Shown: positions 1 through 5,845, counted from the first letter of the stretch. The stretch: DNA of 14,104 bases from Phascolarctobacterium sp. (GCA_003150755.1 QAMT01000019.1:1-14104), one strand, 5' to 3'. The notes: generated by a model not told the origin, from the letters alone. Numbers and translations are program-made.

Positions 1-1
1 T

Positions 2-283
2 CTGGAAGGAGTTCCGGATGAAAAGAGAACTGCACGCTTCGTATGTGCCATTGCAGCGGCGTTTCCAGATGGAAGAAGCTTTGTTGTTCGTGGAACGATA
101 GAAGGGATTATCGGATATGAAGAACGTGGTACCAATGGATTTGGATATGATCCGATTTTTTATCTTCCTGAGAGAGGAGTAAGCACAGCAGAGATTCCTC
201 CTGAGGAGAAGAATAGTATCAGCCACAGAGGAAATGCATTGCGTAAGATGAAAGAACTTCTTGAACGTGAGGAATTGCTATGA
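2..283 (+). CDS. rdgB: XTP/dITP diphosphatase (RdgB/HAM1 family), 3' part
   Basis: This is the last 93 codons of a gene that begins before the window. The family hydrolyses non-canonical purine nucleoside triphosphates (XTP, dITP/ITP) to the monophosphates and so cleans the nucleotide pool in the cytoplasm. The recognisable blocks are a NGFGYDPIF motif in the middle, the PPEEKNSISHRGNAL block, which carries the SHR-x-x-AL purine-binding signature, and a short charged C-terminal helix. The family is usually about 200 residues, so roughly half is missing at the window edge. The TGA stop overlaps the ATG of the phosphodiesterase gene by four bases (ATGA), which implies translational coupling; rdgB next to a yfcE/ysnB-type gene is a familiar arrangement in Firmicutes. 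The family assignment is firm from the motifs; enzymatic activity is inferred. Confidence 0.93.
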   Translation: MEGVPDEKRTARFVCAIAAAFPDGRSFVVRGTIEGIIGYEERGTNGFGYDPIFYLPERGVSTAEIPPEEKNSISHRGNALRKMKELLEREELL

Positions 284-759
284 GAGTATTGATTGTCAGT
301 GATACTCATGGTCATGAGGAAAATCTGGAGCGTATTCTAACGGAAAAAGGACCTTTTCAGCATTTAATTCACTTAGGTGATGTAGAAGGGCAAGAAGACT
401 ATATTGAGGTTATTGCAGGCTGCCCTGTGCATATTGTAGCGGGAAATAATGATTTTTTTTCAGATTTGCCAAGAGAGGAAGACTTTTGGATAAAAAATTA
501 TCATATTTTTATTACCCATGGACATTATTATGGGGTTTCTGTGGGAACAGACAGGCTTTGTGAGGAAGCAGCATTTCGAAATGCCAAAGTGGCAATGTAT
601 GGACATACTCATCGACCAGAGATTGAGGAGAAGAATGGAATTACGATTTTAAATCCAGGAAGTCTTTCCTATCCAAGGCAAATAGGAAGAAAGCCCAGTT
701 ATATTATTATGGAAATAGATGGAGCAGGAAAGGCGAAATATACGATTTATTATTTGTAA
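280..759 (+). CDS. Metallophosphoesterase, YfcE/YsnB family
   Basis: A complete 159-residue calcineurin-like phosphodiesterase of the small YfcE/MJ0936 type. Metal-binding residues are visible in order: D8 and H10 in SDTHGH, D34 in HLGDV, N56 in GNND, H80 in ITHGH, and H109 and H111 in YGHTHRP, followed by the family's NPGSLSYPR block near residue 126. Relatives hydrolyse phosphodiesters with Mn2+ in vitro; the physiological substrate is generally unknown. The start overlaps the stop of the rdgB-like gene, so the two are probably co-translated. A hairpin follows the TAA directly. The whole family length is present and nothing looks broken. Confidence 0.93.
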   Translation: MRVLIVSDTHGHEENLERILTEKGPFQHLIHLGDVEGQEDYIEVIAGCPVHIVAGNNDFFSDLPREEDFWIKNYHIFITHGHYYGVSVGTDRLCEEAAFRNAKVAMYGHTHRPEIEEKNGITILNPGSLSYPRQIGRKPSYIIMEIDGAGKAKYTIYYL

Positions 760-761
760 GA

Positions 762-802
762 AAAGTCCCAAATCCCTTGATTTATAAGGGGTTTGAGACT
801 TT
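762..802 (+). terminator. Probable terminator after the phosphodiesterase gene
   Basis: Seventeen-base arms (762-778 and 786-802) pair with two mismatches around a seven-base loop. The 3' side is followed by an A-rich rather than T-rich stretch, so the T tract on the plus strand is poor; on the minus strand a short T run follows. It separates the rdgB operon from the tRNA promoter. Confidence 0.6.
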
Positions 803-836
803 AATAAAAAAAATAAAAAAAATTTTAAAAAAAGTG

Positions 837-865
837 TTGACTTTTTTAGAAAGTGCTGGTATAGT
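837..865 (+). promoter_or_regulatory. Sigma-A promoter of the tRNA operon
   Basis: A -35 box TTGACT (837-842) and a -10 box TATAGT (860-865) are separated by exactly 17 bp and preceded by an A/T-rich upstream stretch like an UP element. The first tRNA begins 50 bp after the -10 box. This is the only strong promoter seen before the seven tRNA genes. Confidence 0.85.
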
Positions 866-914
866 ATACCTTGTCGCCGGGCAAGAGAGTTCGGAGGACA
901 ACAAAAAACACTTT

Positions 915-989
915 CGGGGTGTGGCTCAGCTTGGCTAGAGCGCCTGGTTTGGGACCAGGAGGTCGCAGGTTCGAATCCTGTCACCCCGA
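915..989 (+). tRNA. tRNA-Pro (UGG)
   Basis: The acceptor stem CGGGGTG (915-921) pairs with CACCCCG (982-988) and A989 is the discriminator. The anticodon stem CCTGG/CCAGG encloses the loop TTTGGGA, giving anticodon TGG. The TTCGAAT T-loop is present. CCA is not encoded. Confidence 0.96.
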
Positions 990-1024
990 CTGTTTCTTAA
1001 AAAAAGAAATGTTATTTATTTTAT

Positions 1025-1095
1025 GCGGGTGTAGTTCAGTGGTAGAACACCAGCCTTCCAAGCTGGATATGTGGGTTCGATTCCCATCACCCGCT
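1025..1095 (+). tRNA. tRNA-Gly (UCC)
   Basis: The acceptor GCGGGTG (1025-1031) pairs with CACCCGC (1088-1094), with discriminator T1095. The anticodon loop CTTCCAA lies between CCAGC and GCTGG, giving TCC. CCA is not encoded. Confidence 0.96.
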
Positions 1096-1124
1096 TACGT
1101 TAAGCCCAAAAGGTTTAATGTGAT

Positions 1125-1198
<74 letters not shown>

Positions 1199-1218
1199 TT
1201 CGCATCAAAGATGCACAT

Positions 1219-1293
1219 GGTGGGTATAGCGCAGTTGGTTAGCGCGCCAGATTGTGGCTCTGGAGGCCAAGGGTTCGAATCCCTTTATCCACC
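1219..1293 (+). tRNA. tRNA-His (GUG)
   Basis: The acceptor GTGGGTA (1220-1226) pairs with TATCCAC (1286-1292). The extra G at 1219 pairs with C1293, the G-1:C73 pair diagnostic of tRNA-His. The anticodon loop TTGTGGC gives GTG. Confidence 0.96.
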
Positions 1294-1311
1294 CTAGCCG
1301 TAAGGCGGTCT

Positions 1312-1383
1312 TGGGCTATCGCCAAGCGGTAAGGCACAGGACTTTGACTCCTGCACTCGCTGGTTCGAATCCAGCTAGCCCAG
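1312..1383 (+). tRNA. tRNA-Gln (UUG)
   Basis: The acceptor TGGGCTA (1312-1318) pairs with TAGCCCA (1376-1382), with discriminator G1383. The anticodon loop CTTTGAC between CAGGA and TCCTG gives TTG. Confidence 0.95.
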
Positions 1384-1397
1384 TTTAATAATATTAC

Positions 1398-1470
1398 GGA
1401 GCATTAGCTCAGTCGGTAGAGCACTTGACTTTTAATCAAGTTGTCCGGGGTTCGAATCCCCGATGCTTCA
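1398..1470 (+). tRNA. tRNA-Lys (UUU)
   Basis: The acceptor GGAGCAT (1398-1404) pairs with ATGCTTC (1463-1469) with one G-U pair; discriminator A1470. The anticodon loop CTTTTAA between CTTGA and TCAAG gives TTT. Confidence 0.96.
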
Positions 1471-1482
1471 CTGTTTAAAACA

Positions 1483-1512
1483 GCCAAGGTCAAAAACCTT
1501 GGTTATTTTTTT
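1483..1512 (+). terminator. Intrinsic-terminator-like hairpin between tRNA-Lys and tRNA-Leu
   Basis: CCAAGGT (1484-1490) and ACCTTGG (1496-1502) form a perfect seven-base-pair stem with a CAAAA loop, followed by TTATTTTTTT. It lies inside the tRNA cluster, only about 17 bp before tRNA-Leu, and no clear promoter is visible for tRNA-Leu. It may be a partial terminator or a processing signal. Confidence 0.65.
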
Positions 1513-1528
1513 AAAACAATATAGATTT

Positions 1529-1609
1529 GCGGATATGGCGGAATTGGCAGACGCGCCAGATTTAGGTTCTGGTGTCCATGACGTGCAGGTTCAAGTCCTG
1601 TTATCCGCA
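1529..1609 (+). tRNA. tRNA-Leu (UAG), integration target
   Basis: The acceptor GCGGATA (1529-1535) pairs with TATCCGC (1602-1608), with discriminator A1609. The anticodon loop TTTAGGT between CCAGA and TCTGG gives TAG, and the long variable arm is typical of class II tRNA. The last 17 bp are repeated at 13230-13246, so the genomic island is integrated at the 3' end of this gene and leaves it intact. Confidence 0.96.
1593..1609 (+). repeat. attL core (17 bp)
   Basis: AAGTCCTGTTATCCGCA spans the end of the T-loop, the T-stem and the acceptor 3' strand of tRNA-Leu and ends at the discriminator base. An identical copy is at 13230-13246; the bases on either side differ, so identity is exactly 17 bp. 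It lies 133 bp from the integrase stop codon. Confidence 0.92.
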
Positions 1610-1634
1610 TTTTTGACGAAAGTCATAAAGTATG

Positions 1635-1679
1635 AAAAAGGCGGAAAACCTCTGATAAATCAAGGGTTTTAGCCTTTTT
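1635..1679. terminator. Bidirectional terminator at the left end of the island
   Basis: AAAAAGGC (1635-1642) pairs with GCCTTTTT (1672-1679), and AAAACC (1645-1650) pairs with GGTTTT (1665-1670), around a 14-base loop. T runs follow on both strands. It would end the tRNA transcript from the left and the integrase transcript from the right. It is island DNA and so replaces the original tRNA terminator now at 13252. Confidence 0.8.
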
Positions 1680-1721
1680 CTTTTTCTTTTTTGAGGAAGA
1701 CAAAGGAAAGAAATTGTCCCC

Positions 1722-1736
1722 TTTTATCCCCTTTTT
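1722..1736 (+). repeat. Candidate integrase arm-type site, left
   Basis: TTTTATCCCCTTTTT is repeated exactly and in the same orientation at 13151-13165. It is flanked by further CCCC/T-run steps (1717-1742). It lies 113 bp inside attL, between attL and the integrase stop, where lambda-type integrases bind arm sites. Confidence 0.6.
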
Positions 1737-1742
1737 GTCCCC

Positions 1743-2852
1743 TCAGATGATGTGTGCGGTCTTTAACTTCTCATTATCAAGCTCTGTAAGCTTTTTTGTA
1801 ACATGCAAATAAATTTCACGAGTGACAATACTGTTTTCATGCCCTAATCTTCTGGATATGGTGTCAATAGGCACTCCCTGAGCCAGAAGTAGGGAAGCGT
1901 GGGTGTGACGCAGTGTATGAGCAGTTATTTGCCTTCCTATGGCTTTTGCAGCGTTTTCACGCAAGTATTTGTTAAAGCTGTAATAGTTTAGATAATTTCC
2001 TTTACTGCTGCACATAAAAAGCTTTGTACGATACCCTAGAGCCAATCCCTCAGCCTTGGTGTATAAAATAATATTTTTGCAAAGTTTTTCTAGCTCCTGC
2101 TGCATAAATACATCACGTATAGAGCAAAGTGTTTTCGGTGTGGTTATTACTTTGTTCACAGAGTCATAATTTTTTGTGATATGTATTACATGGTTTTGAA
2201 AGTCTATATCCGCAGCATTTAGTGCTACGGCTTCGCCTATCCTGAGACCAGATAGCAGCAGGAACTTTGTAAGAAGCTTCCACTTTTCAGAGTCCATAGC
2301 AGAGAGAAGCTTTTGCACCTCAGAAGCTTCTAAGTATTTATCTTGTACTTTCTCTTTTTTCGTTTGGGCTTTAAACGGCTTTATCTTTTTTAGAAAAGAC
2401 ACATCTTGTATATAGTCATTTTCATAAGCCCAGTTCAAAAGAGCAAATAAGCGTACCCGGTGTTCGTTTAACGTGCTGTTAGCCTTTCCGGAGTGCAGGA
2501 AACACTCTTTGATATAATTTGCTGTTAGTCTGTTTACAAGGATATCAGGGTTTAGCATTTTCTTTAAGGTTTCACAAGCATAGTAATTTCTTGCATACGT
2601 GGCAGCCTTAACAGAAAGCTTTTGATATTCCCTGTATTTATCCACTAACTCGGAGAAAGTCAGTTCTTTTTCTTCCGGAGTAACATTTTGATGTTGTTCT
2701 ATCATTCTTGTAAGAGTTTCCATTGCTGTACGTTTGGCAGCAGCAGTTTTCTTATCTAAGGTGACAGATACTCTTTTTCGCTTACCTGTCATATAGTCTG
2801 TGTATTGTTCCACAAATTTATATTTTCCGTTTTTGGTTTCTTCAATCCACAT
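1743..2852 (-). CDS. int: Tyrosine recombinase / phage-type integrase
   Basis: A 369-residue site-specific recombinase that should integrate and excise the island at tRNA-Leu. The N-terminus (about 1-55) is a basic arm-DNA-binding domain; about 65-155 is the SAM-like core-binding domain; about 172-355 is the catalytic domain. All catalytic residues are visible: R204 in SGLRIGEA, K240 in TTPKT, H312 and R315 in HTLRHTHAS, H338 in RRLGHE, and the nucleophile Y348 in REIYLH. Length is normal for the arm-binding integrase class. ATG is preceded by AAAGGAAG at good spacing. The gene is transcribed toward attL, and 15-bp candidate arm sites lie beside both ends. The gene appears intact, so the island may be mobile. 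No separate excisionase is certain; the HTH protein at 4595 is a candidate. Confidence 0.96.
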   Translation of the reverse strand: MWIEETKNGKYKFVEQYTDYMTGKRKRVSVTLDKKTAAAKRTAMETLTRMIEQHQNVTPEEKELTFSELVDKYREYQKLSVKAATYARNYYACETLKKMLNPDILVNRLTANYIKECFLHSGKANSTLNEHRVRLFALLNWAYENDYIQDVSFLKKIKPFKAQTKKEKVQDKYLEASEVQKLLSAMDSEKWKLLTKFLLLSGLRIGEAVALNAADIDFQNHVIHITKNYDSVNKVITTPKTLCSIRDVFMQQELEKLCKNIILYTKAEGLALGYRTKLFMCSSKGNYLNYYSFNKYLRENAAKAIGRQITAHTLRHTHASLLLAQGVPIDTISRRLGHENSIVTREIYLHVTKKLTELDNEKLKTAHII

Positions 2853-2875
2853 ATAAGCATCTTCCTTTCATTCAT

Positions 2876-2894
2876 ACCGGGGGCGGTTTTGGAA
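2876..2894 (+). repeat. G/C-rich dispersed repeat, copy 1
   Basis: ACCGGGGGCGGTTTTGGAA, 19 bp, is identical to the copy at 4145-4163. A 14-bp inverted copy lies at 13136-13149. This one is 24 bp upstream of the integrase start. It stands out from its A/T-rich surroundings. Confidence 0.8.
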
Positions 2895-3069
2895 ATGAAA
2901 GGGTTGAGGGTATCAGTGTAAGTTATACCCTTTTGAGATTTTCCCAGAGCTGGAGACAATCTGTAACCAATGTTCACTCAATCTTATCATCCGTTGCCAT
3001 TGGGGATACTCCAGTTTTGGATTGGCAAAAAAATGGGACAAGGGAAAAGTCTCTTGGTTAAAGGTACTG

Positions 3070-3141
3070 AACGCAATTTTGCGTTTTCTAAAGGTGTAGA
3101 ATTTTCTACAGCTATTCCCAACAACTACTAAATTTTTAGTA
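3070..3141. promoter_or_regulatory. Three 16-bp palindromes with a shared AATTTT centre
   Basis: Perfect seven-base arms around a two-base TT centre occur at 3070-3085 (AACGCAATTTTGCGTT), 3095-3110 (TGTAGAATTTTCTACA) and 3126-3141 (TACTAAATTTTTAGTA). Centre spacings are 25 and 31 bp. The arms differ but the centre is shared, so they may bind proteins or form RNA hairpins in the leader of the integrase transcript. No binding protein can be named. Confidence 0.6.
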
Positions 3142-3206
3142 ATCGTCTCAGTGACGAAGTAACTGAACGGTTTTGTACTGTCATGAAGGTGCGCAAATTT
3201 TAGCGG

Positions 3207-3797
3207 CTATTCCTCTGTGTCTGGGTTATATTCTTGTAAAATATTATCGTTTTTAAAGTCTTGATTAATCATTGCACGTATTATAGCCAACTCTGTTTTT
3301 ATATATTCCATATTTTCAAGTAATTCATATTTTTGCTGGTCTATTATTGCGCGCTTGGAGGAAAGTTCAAAAATTTTCTCGTTTAAATTGTTGAATTGCA
3401 AATCTAATTCTTGGACTTTTTTCTGTTGTTCATTGTATAGTTCAGTTAATGAGCTTAGCACAGAAACTAAAGTAGATGTATTAGCATTAAGATACGTTTT
3501 TATCAGGTCATATATTTTAGGAGTTGAAAAAGAGGTATTGCCCTCTGAAATTTCGCCCTCTCTTAAAGTGCGTGCATTATCTTTAAAGTCATAGAAATAA
3601 GGTTCACCATTTTTGTCATAAGAACAGCCCATATTTAAAGCGTTGGCAATTTTAGATAAGGCATCAGGACGTGGTGAACGTTTATCTAACTCATATTGCT
3701 GAATTGTTCCAATAGCAAGTCCACTTTTTTTAGCCAATGCGCTTTGCGTTAATCCTTCTTTTTTTCTTGCGTTTTTTAGACATTCAGAAAATTTCAA
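3207..3797 (-). CDS. XRE-family repressor with coiled-coil C-terminus
   Basis: A 196-residue CI-like regulator, probably the master repressor of the island. Residues about 1-60 form a Cro/CI helix-turn-helix, with TQSALAKKSGLAIGTIQQYE as the recognition region. Residues about 105-180 are rich in heptad-like Leu/Ile and charged residues (coiled coil), and the tail is acidic. No S24 peptidase domain is visible: there is no Ser/Lys pair or Ala-Gly cleavage site context. The start is TTG (3797-3795), preceded by AAAGGTAGG, because no ATG or GTG fits in frame. It faces the Cro-like gene across three regularly spaced operators and has its own promoter. Repressors of this shape in phage satellites (Stl type) are relieved by binding a phage protein; that role here is inference. 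Confidence 0.88.
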   Translation of the reverse strand: MKFSECLKNARKKEGLTQSALAKKSGLAIGTIQQYELDKRSPRPDALSKIANALNMGCSYDKNGEPYFYDFKDNARTLREGEISEGNTSFSTPKIYDLIKTYLNANTSTLVSVLSSLTELYNEQQKKVQELDLQFNNLNEKIFELSSKRAIIDQQKYELLENMEYIKTELAIIRAMINQDFKNDNILQEYNPDTEE

Positions 3798-3822
3798 TCT
3801 ATTTCACCTACCTTTCACAATC

Positions 3823-3851
3823 AATATAACACATAGTATATAAAAAGACAA
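3823..3851 (-). promoter_or_regulatory. Promoter of the XRE repressor
   Basis: On the minus strand, -35 TTGTCT (3851-3846) and -10 TATATT (3828-3823) are 17 bp apart and give a short leader to the TTG start. The -35 box abuts and shares two bases with operator 1, which suggests autoregulation. Confidence 0.75.
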
Positions 3852-3923
3852 TCAAATGAATACAAAACAATATTGACATATTCGAACGAGTGCATTATAC
3901 TCAAAATATAATCAAACGAGTAT
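3850..3923. promoter_or_regulatory. Three repressor operators at exact 30-bp spacing
   Basis: Related 14-bp sequences start at 3850 (AATCAAATGAATAC), 3880 (ATTCGAACGAGTGC) and 3910 (AATCAAACGAGTAT). The consensus is AWTCRAAYGARTRY, and all are in the same orientation with a period of exactly 30 bp, close to three helical turns. Copy 1 touches the repressor -35 box, copy 2 fills the spacer of the rightward promoter, and copy 3 follows its -10 box. This is the expected architecture of a bistable CI/Cro switch. Confidence 0.82.
3873..3901 (+). promoter_or_regulatory. Rightward early promoter (Cro-like gene and replication operon)
   Basis: A consensus -35 TTGACA (3873-3878) and -10 TATACT (3896-3901) are separated by 17 bp. 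Operator 2 lies within the spacer, so a bound repressor would block the polymerase. This should drive the genes from 3943 onward. Confidence 0.9.
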
Positions 3924-3942
3924 TAAAAAGAGGTGAAAATAA

Positions 3943-4140
3943 ATGCGTATTGATAGACAAAAATACATGATTGCCAGAGCAAGGGCGTGTATGGGACAGA
4001 AAGAGCTTGTAAAAGCTGGAATACCAAAAGGAACTCTTTGCAGAATGTTAAAAGAGGATATTAGACCAGAAACAGCCGGAAAGATTGCAAAGGCTCTGGG
4101 CGTTGATGTTTTAGACATTATCGAAGTAGAAGACGAATAA
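3943..4140 (+). CDS. Cro-like small XRE helix-turn-helix protein
   Basis: A 65-residue protein that is almost entirely one helix-turn-helix domain: the segment KELVKAGIPKGTLCRMLKED provides the two helices and is followed by the ETAGKIAKALGVDVLDIIE block typical of Cro/CI-type proteins. It is the first gene rightward from the divergent promoter, with AGAGGTG eight bases before its ATG. By position and size it is the Cro counterpart of the leftward repressor and would bind the same operators to keep the repressor off once the early operon is on. It has no dimerisation or peptidase extension. The HTH assignment is seen; the Cro role is inferred from layout. Confidence 0.88.
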   Translation: MRIDRQKYMIARARACMGQKELVKAGIPKGTLCRMLKEDIRPETAGKIAKALGVDVLDIIEVEDE

Positions 4141-4144
4141 CAGA

Positions 4145-4163
4145 ACCGGGGGCGGTTTTGGAA
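4145..4163 (+). repeat. G/C-rich dispersed repeat, copy 2
   Basis: ACCGGGGGCGGTTTTGGAA is identical over 19 bp to 2876-2894 and in the same orientation. It starts five bases after the stop of the Cro-like gene, and the next bases (RTG-AAG-like) are also similar. It lies in the leader of the Cys-rich gene. Confidence 0.8.
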
Positions 4164-4172
4164 GTGTAAGGA

Positions 4173-4188
4173 GTTGCGCCAGCGCAAC
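4173..4188 (+). promoter_or_regulatory. Perfect hairpin before the Cys-rich gene
   Basis: GTTGCGC-CA-GCGCAAC forms a seven-base-pair stem with a two-base loop, ending one base before the GGGAAGGA ribosome site. The arm length and two-base centre match those of the three palindromes near 3100. It could control translation of the downstream gene. Confidence 0.55.
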
Positions 4189-4202
4189 GGGAAGGAATGT
4201 AT

Positions 4203-4388
4203 ATGGCGAAATTAACACCTATAAAAGCAATTAGAAAAAAATGTTTAGATTGTTGTTGTGGTTCATTTACAGAAGTGAAGTTATGTACTATATCAAAATG
4301 CCCTCTATACCCGTACAGAATGGGGCATAGACCAAAAGAGGAACAAACTACCATTAACCAAGTTATAAATGGAAAAGTCATTAGCTAG
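4203..4388 (+). CDS. Small cysteine-rich (probable zinc-binding) phage-type protein
   Basis: A 61-residue protein that starts MAKLTPIKAIRKKC. I chose ATG 4203 because GGGAAGG lies seven bases before it, too close to the alternative ATG at 4197. The core is CLDCCCGSFTEVKLCTISKC followed by PLYPYRMGHRP, with six cysteines between about residues 15 and 34; the spacing suggests one or two zinc sites. Proteins with this CLDCC...CPLYPYR pattern occur in early regions of Firmicutes phages and integrative elements; their function is unknown to me. It lies in the rightward early operon between the Cro-like gene and the replication genes. Confidence 0.75.
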   Translation: MAKLTPIKAIRKKCLDCCCGSFTEVKLCTISKCPLYPYRMGHRPKEEQTTINQVINGKVIS

Positions 4389-4423
4389 CTATGGAGTTTT
4401 TAGCAAGAAAGGGGTATTCAAAC

Positions 4424-4594
4424 ATGACATCAAAGCAAATAGCAAGATACACAGCCTTAGCAAAGCGTTATTCAGAGCTTGTATTGGCTTCTGGCAACAG
4501 TTGGAAACCAGAATACACAGAGGAACTTCAAGAGATTAGCAGAGAGCTTACAGCAATGAGGAAAGAATTTTTAACAAGAAAAGAGGGTGAGTAA
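4424..4594 (+). CDS. Small hypothetical protein of the early operon
   Basis: A 56-residue, helical, charged protein beginning MTSKQIARYTALAKRYSE. The start at 4424 is preferred because AGAAAGGGG lies nine bases upstream; an in-frame ATG at 4391 has no such site. No motif is recognised. The TAA stop is directly followed by the ATG of the HTH gene, which implies translational coupling within the early operon. Confidence 0.65.
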   Translation: MTSKQIARYTALAKRYSELVLASGNSWKPEYTEELQEISRELTAMRKEFLTRKEGE

Positions 4595-4918
4595 ATGACA
4601 GTATTACAGGTAGTATACGGTACACCGGTAGCGAATGTGAAAGAGATATGTAAGCATTATCATATTTCAGACAGAACGGCAAGAACCATTATGAAGGAAA
4701 TGCAGCAGGAAAAGGAACGTTATGGAGATTTTGCAGTAATGGGTGACGGAGCTTTAAAAAGAGTAAACTTTCTGGCGTTTACTGATTATTGGAGATTTAG
4801 AAAGCTGTTGCAGGATAAGAACGCAAGGAAAGCTGTTCCTCCTTACAGACCGCAGGAAGTAGCTAGAAGCTTAGGCTTTTATGGCGGGGAGACCTTTAGG
4901 GGGGCAGATATGCAATAA
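4595..4918 (+). CDS. Helix-turn-helix protein, possible excisionase/AlpA-type regulator
   Basis: A 107-residue protein. Residues about 12-38 (VANVKEICKHYHISDRTART) form a winged-helix-like or MerR/AlpA-like helix-turn-helix. The C-terminal half carries a conserved-looking block, VNFLAFTDYWRFRKLLQDKN, followed by PPYRPQEVARSLGFYG. It is translationally linked to the preceding small gene (TAA-ATG) and precedes the replisome organizer. A small DNA-binding protein here suits an excisionase or early regulator, but the sequence alone does not decide which. It is basic overall. Confidence is high that it is a real gene and moderate for DNA binding. Confidence 0.72.
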   Translation: MTVLQVVYGTPVANVKEICKHYHISDRTARTIMKEMQQEKERYGDFAVMGDGALKRVNFLAFTDYWRFRKLLQDKNARKAVPPYRPQEVARSLGFYGGETFRGADMQ

Positions 4919-4942
4919 TAGCGCAGTGAAAAGGAGTAATGT

Positions 4943-5845
4943 ATGTCAGACAACAGAAAGTATTATTATTTAAAGCTAAAAGAAAATTTCTTCGAAACAG
5001 ATAGCATGATTTTGTTGGAAAGTATGAATGACGGGTATTTATACAGCAATATTTTAATGAAATTATATCTTAGAAGTTTAAAAGATGATGGTAGGTTAAT
5101 GCTGAATGGTAGAATACCATATAACAGCCAGATGATTGCAAATATCACAAGGCATCAGGTGGGAACAGTAGAAAAAGCTCTTGATATTTTTAAAGAATTG
5201 GACTTGATAGATATTCTTGACAACGGCGCTATTTATATGCTTGATATTCAGAATTTTATAGGGGAAAGCAGTAGTGAAGCGGATAGAAAGCGAAGTTACA
5301 GGTCAAGGATTGAGAAAGAGAAGATAACAAGACAGATGTCCGAACAAATGTCAGGACAAATATCCGACAAAAATCCACCAGAGATAGAGTTAGAGATAGA
5401 GAAAGAGATAGATATAGAGTTAGAGATAGAGAATAGAGTAAATTATCAGCAAATAGCTGATATGTATAATAACACTTGTGTGTCATTTCCCAAAATAACC
5501 AAACTCTCAGAAGCAAGAAAAAAGGCAATCAAAGCTAGAATGAAGGTATATAGTCTTGATGATTTTAAAAAGCTTTTTGAAATGGCAGAGAGCAGCAGTT
5601 TTTTGAAAGGGCAAAATAATCGGAATTGGTCAGCTAATTTTGATTGGCTGATTAAAGATACCAATATGGCAAAGGTGCTTGATGGAAATTATGAGGATAA
5701 AGAACATAAAGGGGGTGACTGTAATGCACATGGAAATACAGAGGAACGGGGAAACAGTGCAAGTAGGAAACCAGCTTCTGCTATATATGCACAATATTTA
5801 CCAGAAGGACACCCGCTCAAAGCCGGATTATGTGGGGAAGGTTGA
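4943..5845 (+). CDS. Phage replisome organizer / replication initiator
   Basis: A 300-residue protein. The N-terminal 110 residues (RKYYYLKLKENFF, then GYLYSNILMKLYLRSL, then the winged-helix part MIANITRHQVGTVEKALDIF) match the phage replisome-organizer N-terminal family. Residues about 111-165 are a low-complexity charged linker with QMSEQMSGQISD and repeated IELEIE units, coded by DNA repeats that look like origin iterons. Residues about 167-250 (YQQIADMYNNTCVSFPKI to WSANFDWLIKDTNMAKVLDGNY) match the C-terminal domain of phage DnaD-like proteins. The protein should bind the origin and recruit the helicase loader encoded next. AAGGAG precedes the ATG. The last 40 codons overlap the loader gene in another frame. 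Confidence 0.9.
   Translation: MSDNRKYYYLKLKENFFETDSMILLESMNDGYLYSNILMKLYLRSLKDDGRLMLNGRIPYNSQMIANITRHQVGTVEKALDIFKELDLIDILDNGAIYMLDIQNFIGESSSEADRKRSYRSRIEKEKITRQMSEQMSGQISDKNPPEIELEIEKEIDIELEIENRVNYQQIADMYNNTCVSFPKITKLSEARKKAIKARMKVYSLDDFKKLFEMAESSSFLKGQNNRNWSANFDWLIKDTNMAKVLDGNYEDKEHKGGDCNAHGNTEERGNSASRKPASAIYAQYLPEGHPLKAGLCGEG
5336..5433 (+). repeat. Iteron-like repeats inside the initiator gene; candidate origin
   Basis: Three tandem 12-bp units start at 5336 (ATGTCCGAACAA), 5348 (ATGTCAGGACAA) and 5360 (ATATCCGACAAA). They are followed by a purine-rich tract in which ATAGAGTTAGAGATAGAGAA (20 bp) occurs at 5384 and exactly again at 5414, a 30-bp period. Phages with this initiator type often place the origin within the initiator gene. 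The repeats are seen; the origin role is inference. Confidence 0.6.

Larger units (their letters stand above)
2853..3206. other. Intergenic control region between repressor and integrase
   Basis: The 354 bp hold no convincing gene. Present are the 19-bp G/C-rich repeat, a 7-bp inverted repeat AGGGTAT/ATACCCT (2907-2913 and 2925-2931), three A/T-centred palindromes (3070-3141), and a 5-bp inverted pair TCAGT/ACTGA further right. The sequence ACTGAACG occurs on both sides of the palindromes. The longest minus-strand reading frames that do not overrun the integrase are under 30 codons and lack ribosome sites. I could not assign an integrase promoter with confidence. Confidence 0.6.

Noticed and set aside
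649..984. Minus-strand open frame of 111 codons
   Set aside because: It overlaps the phosphodiesterase gene, the terminator, the promoter and tRNA-Pro in antisense and has no ribosome site.
2789..2977. Minus-strand 62-codon frame overlapping the integrase start (possible excisionase)
   Set aside because: No ribosome site or recognisable domain; it runs out of frame into the integrase and includes the 19-bp repeat.
5256..5528. Minus-strand frame rich in Leu-Ser repeats
   Set aside because: Antisense reading of the repeat tract in the initiator gene.
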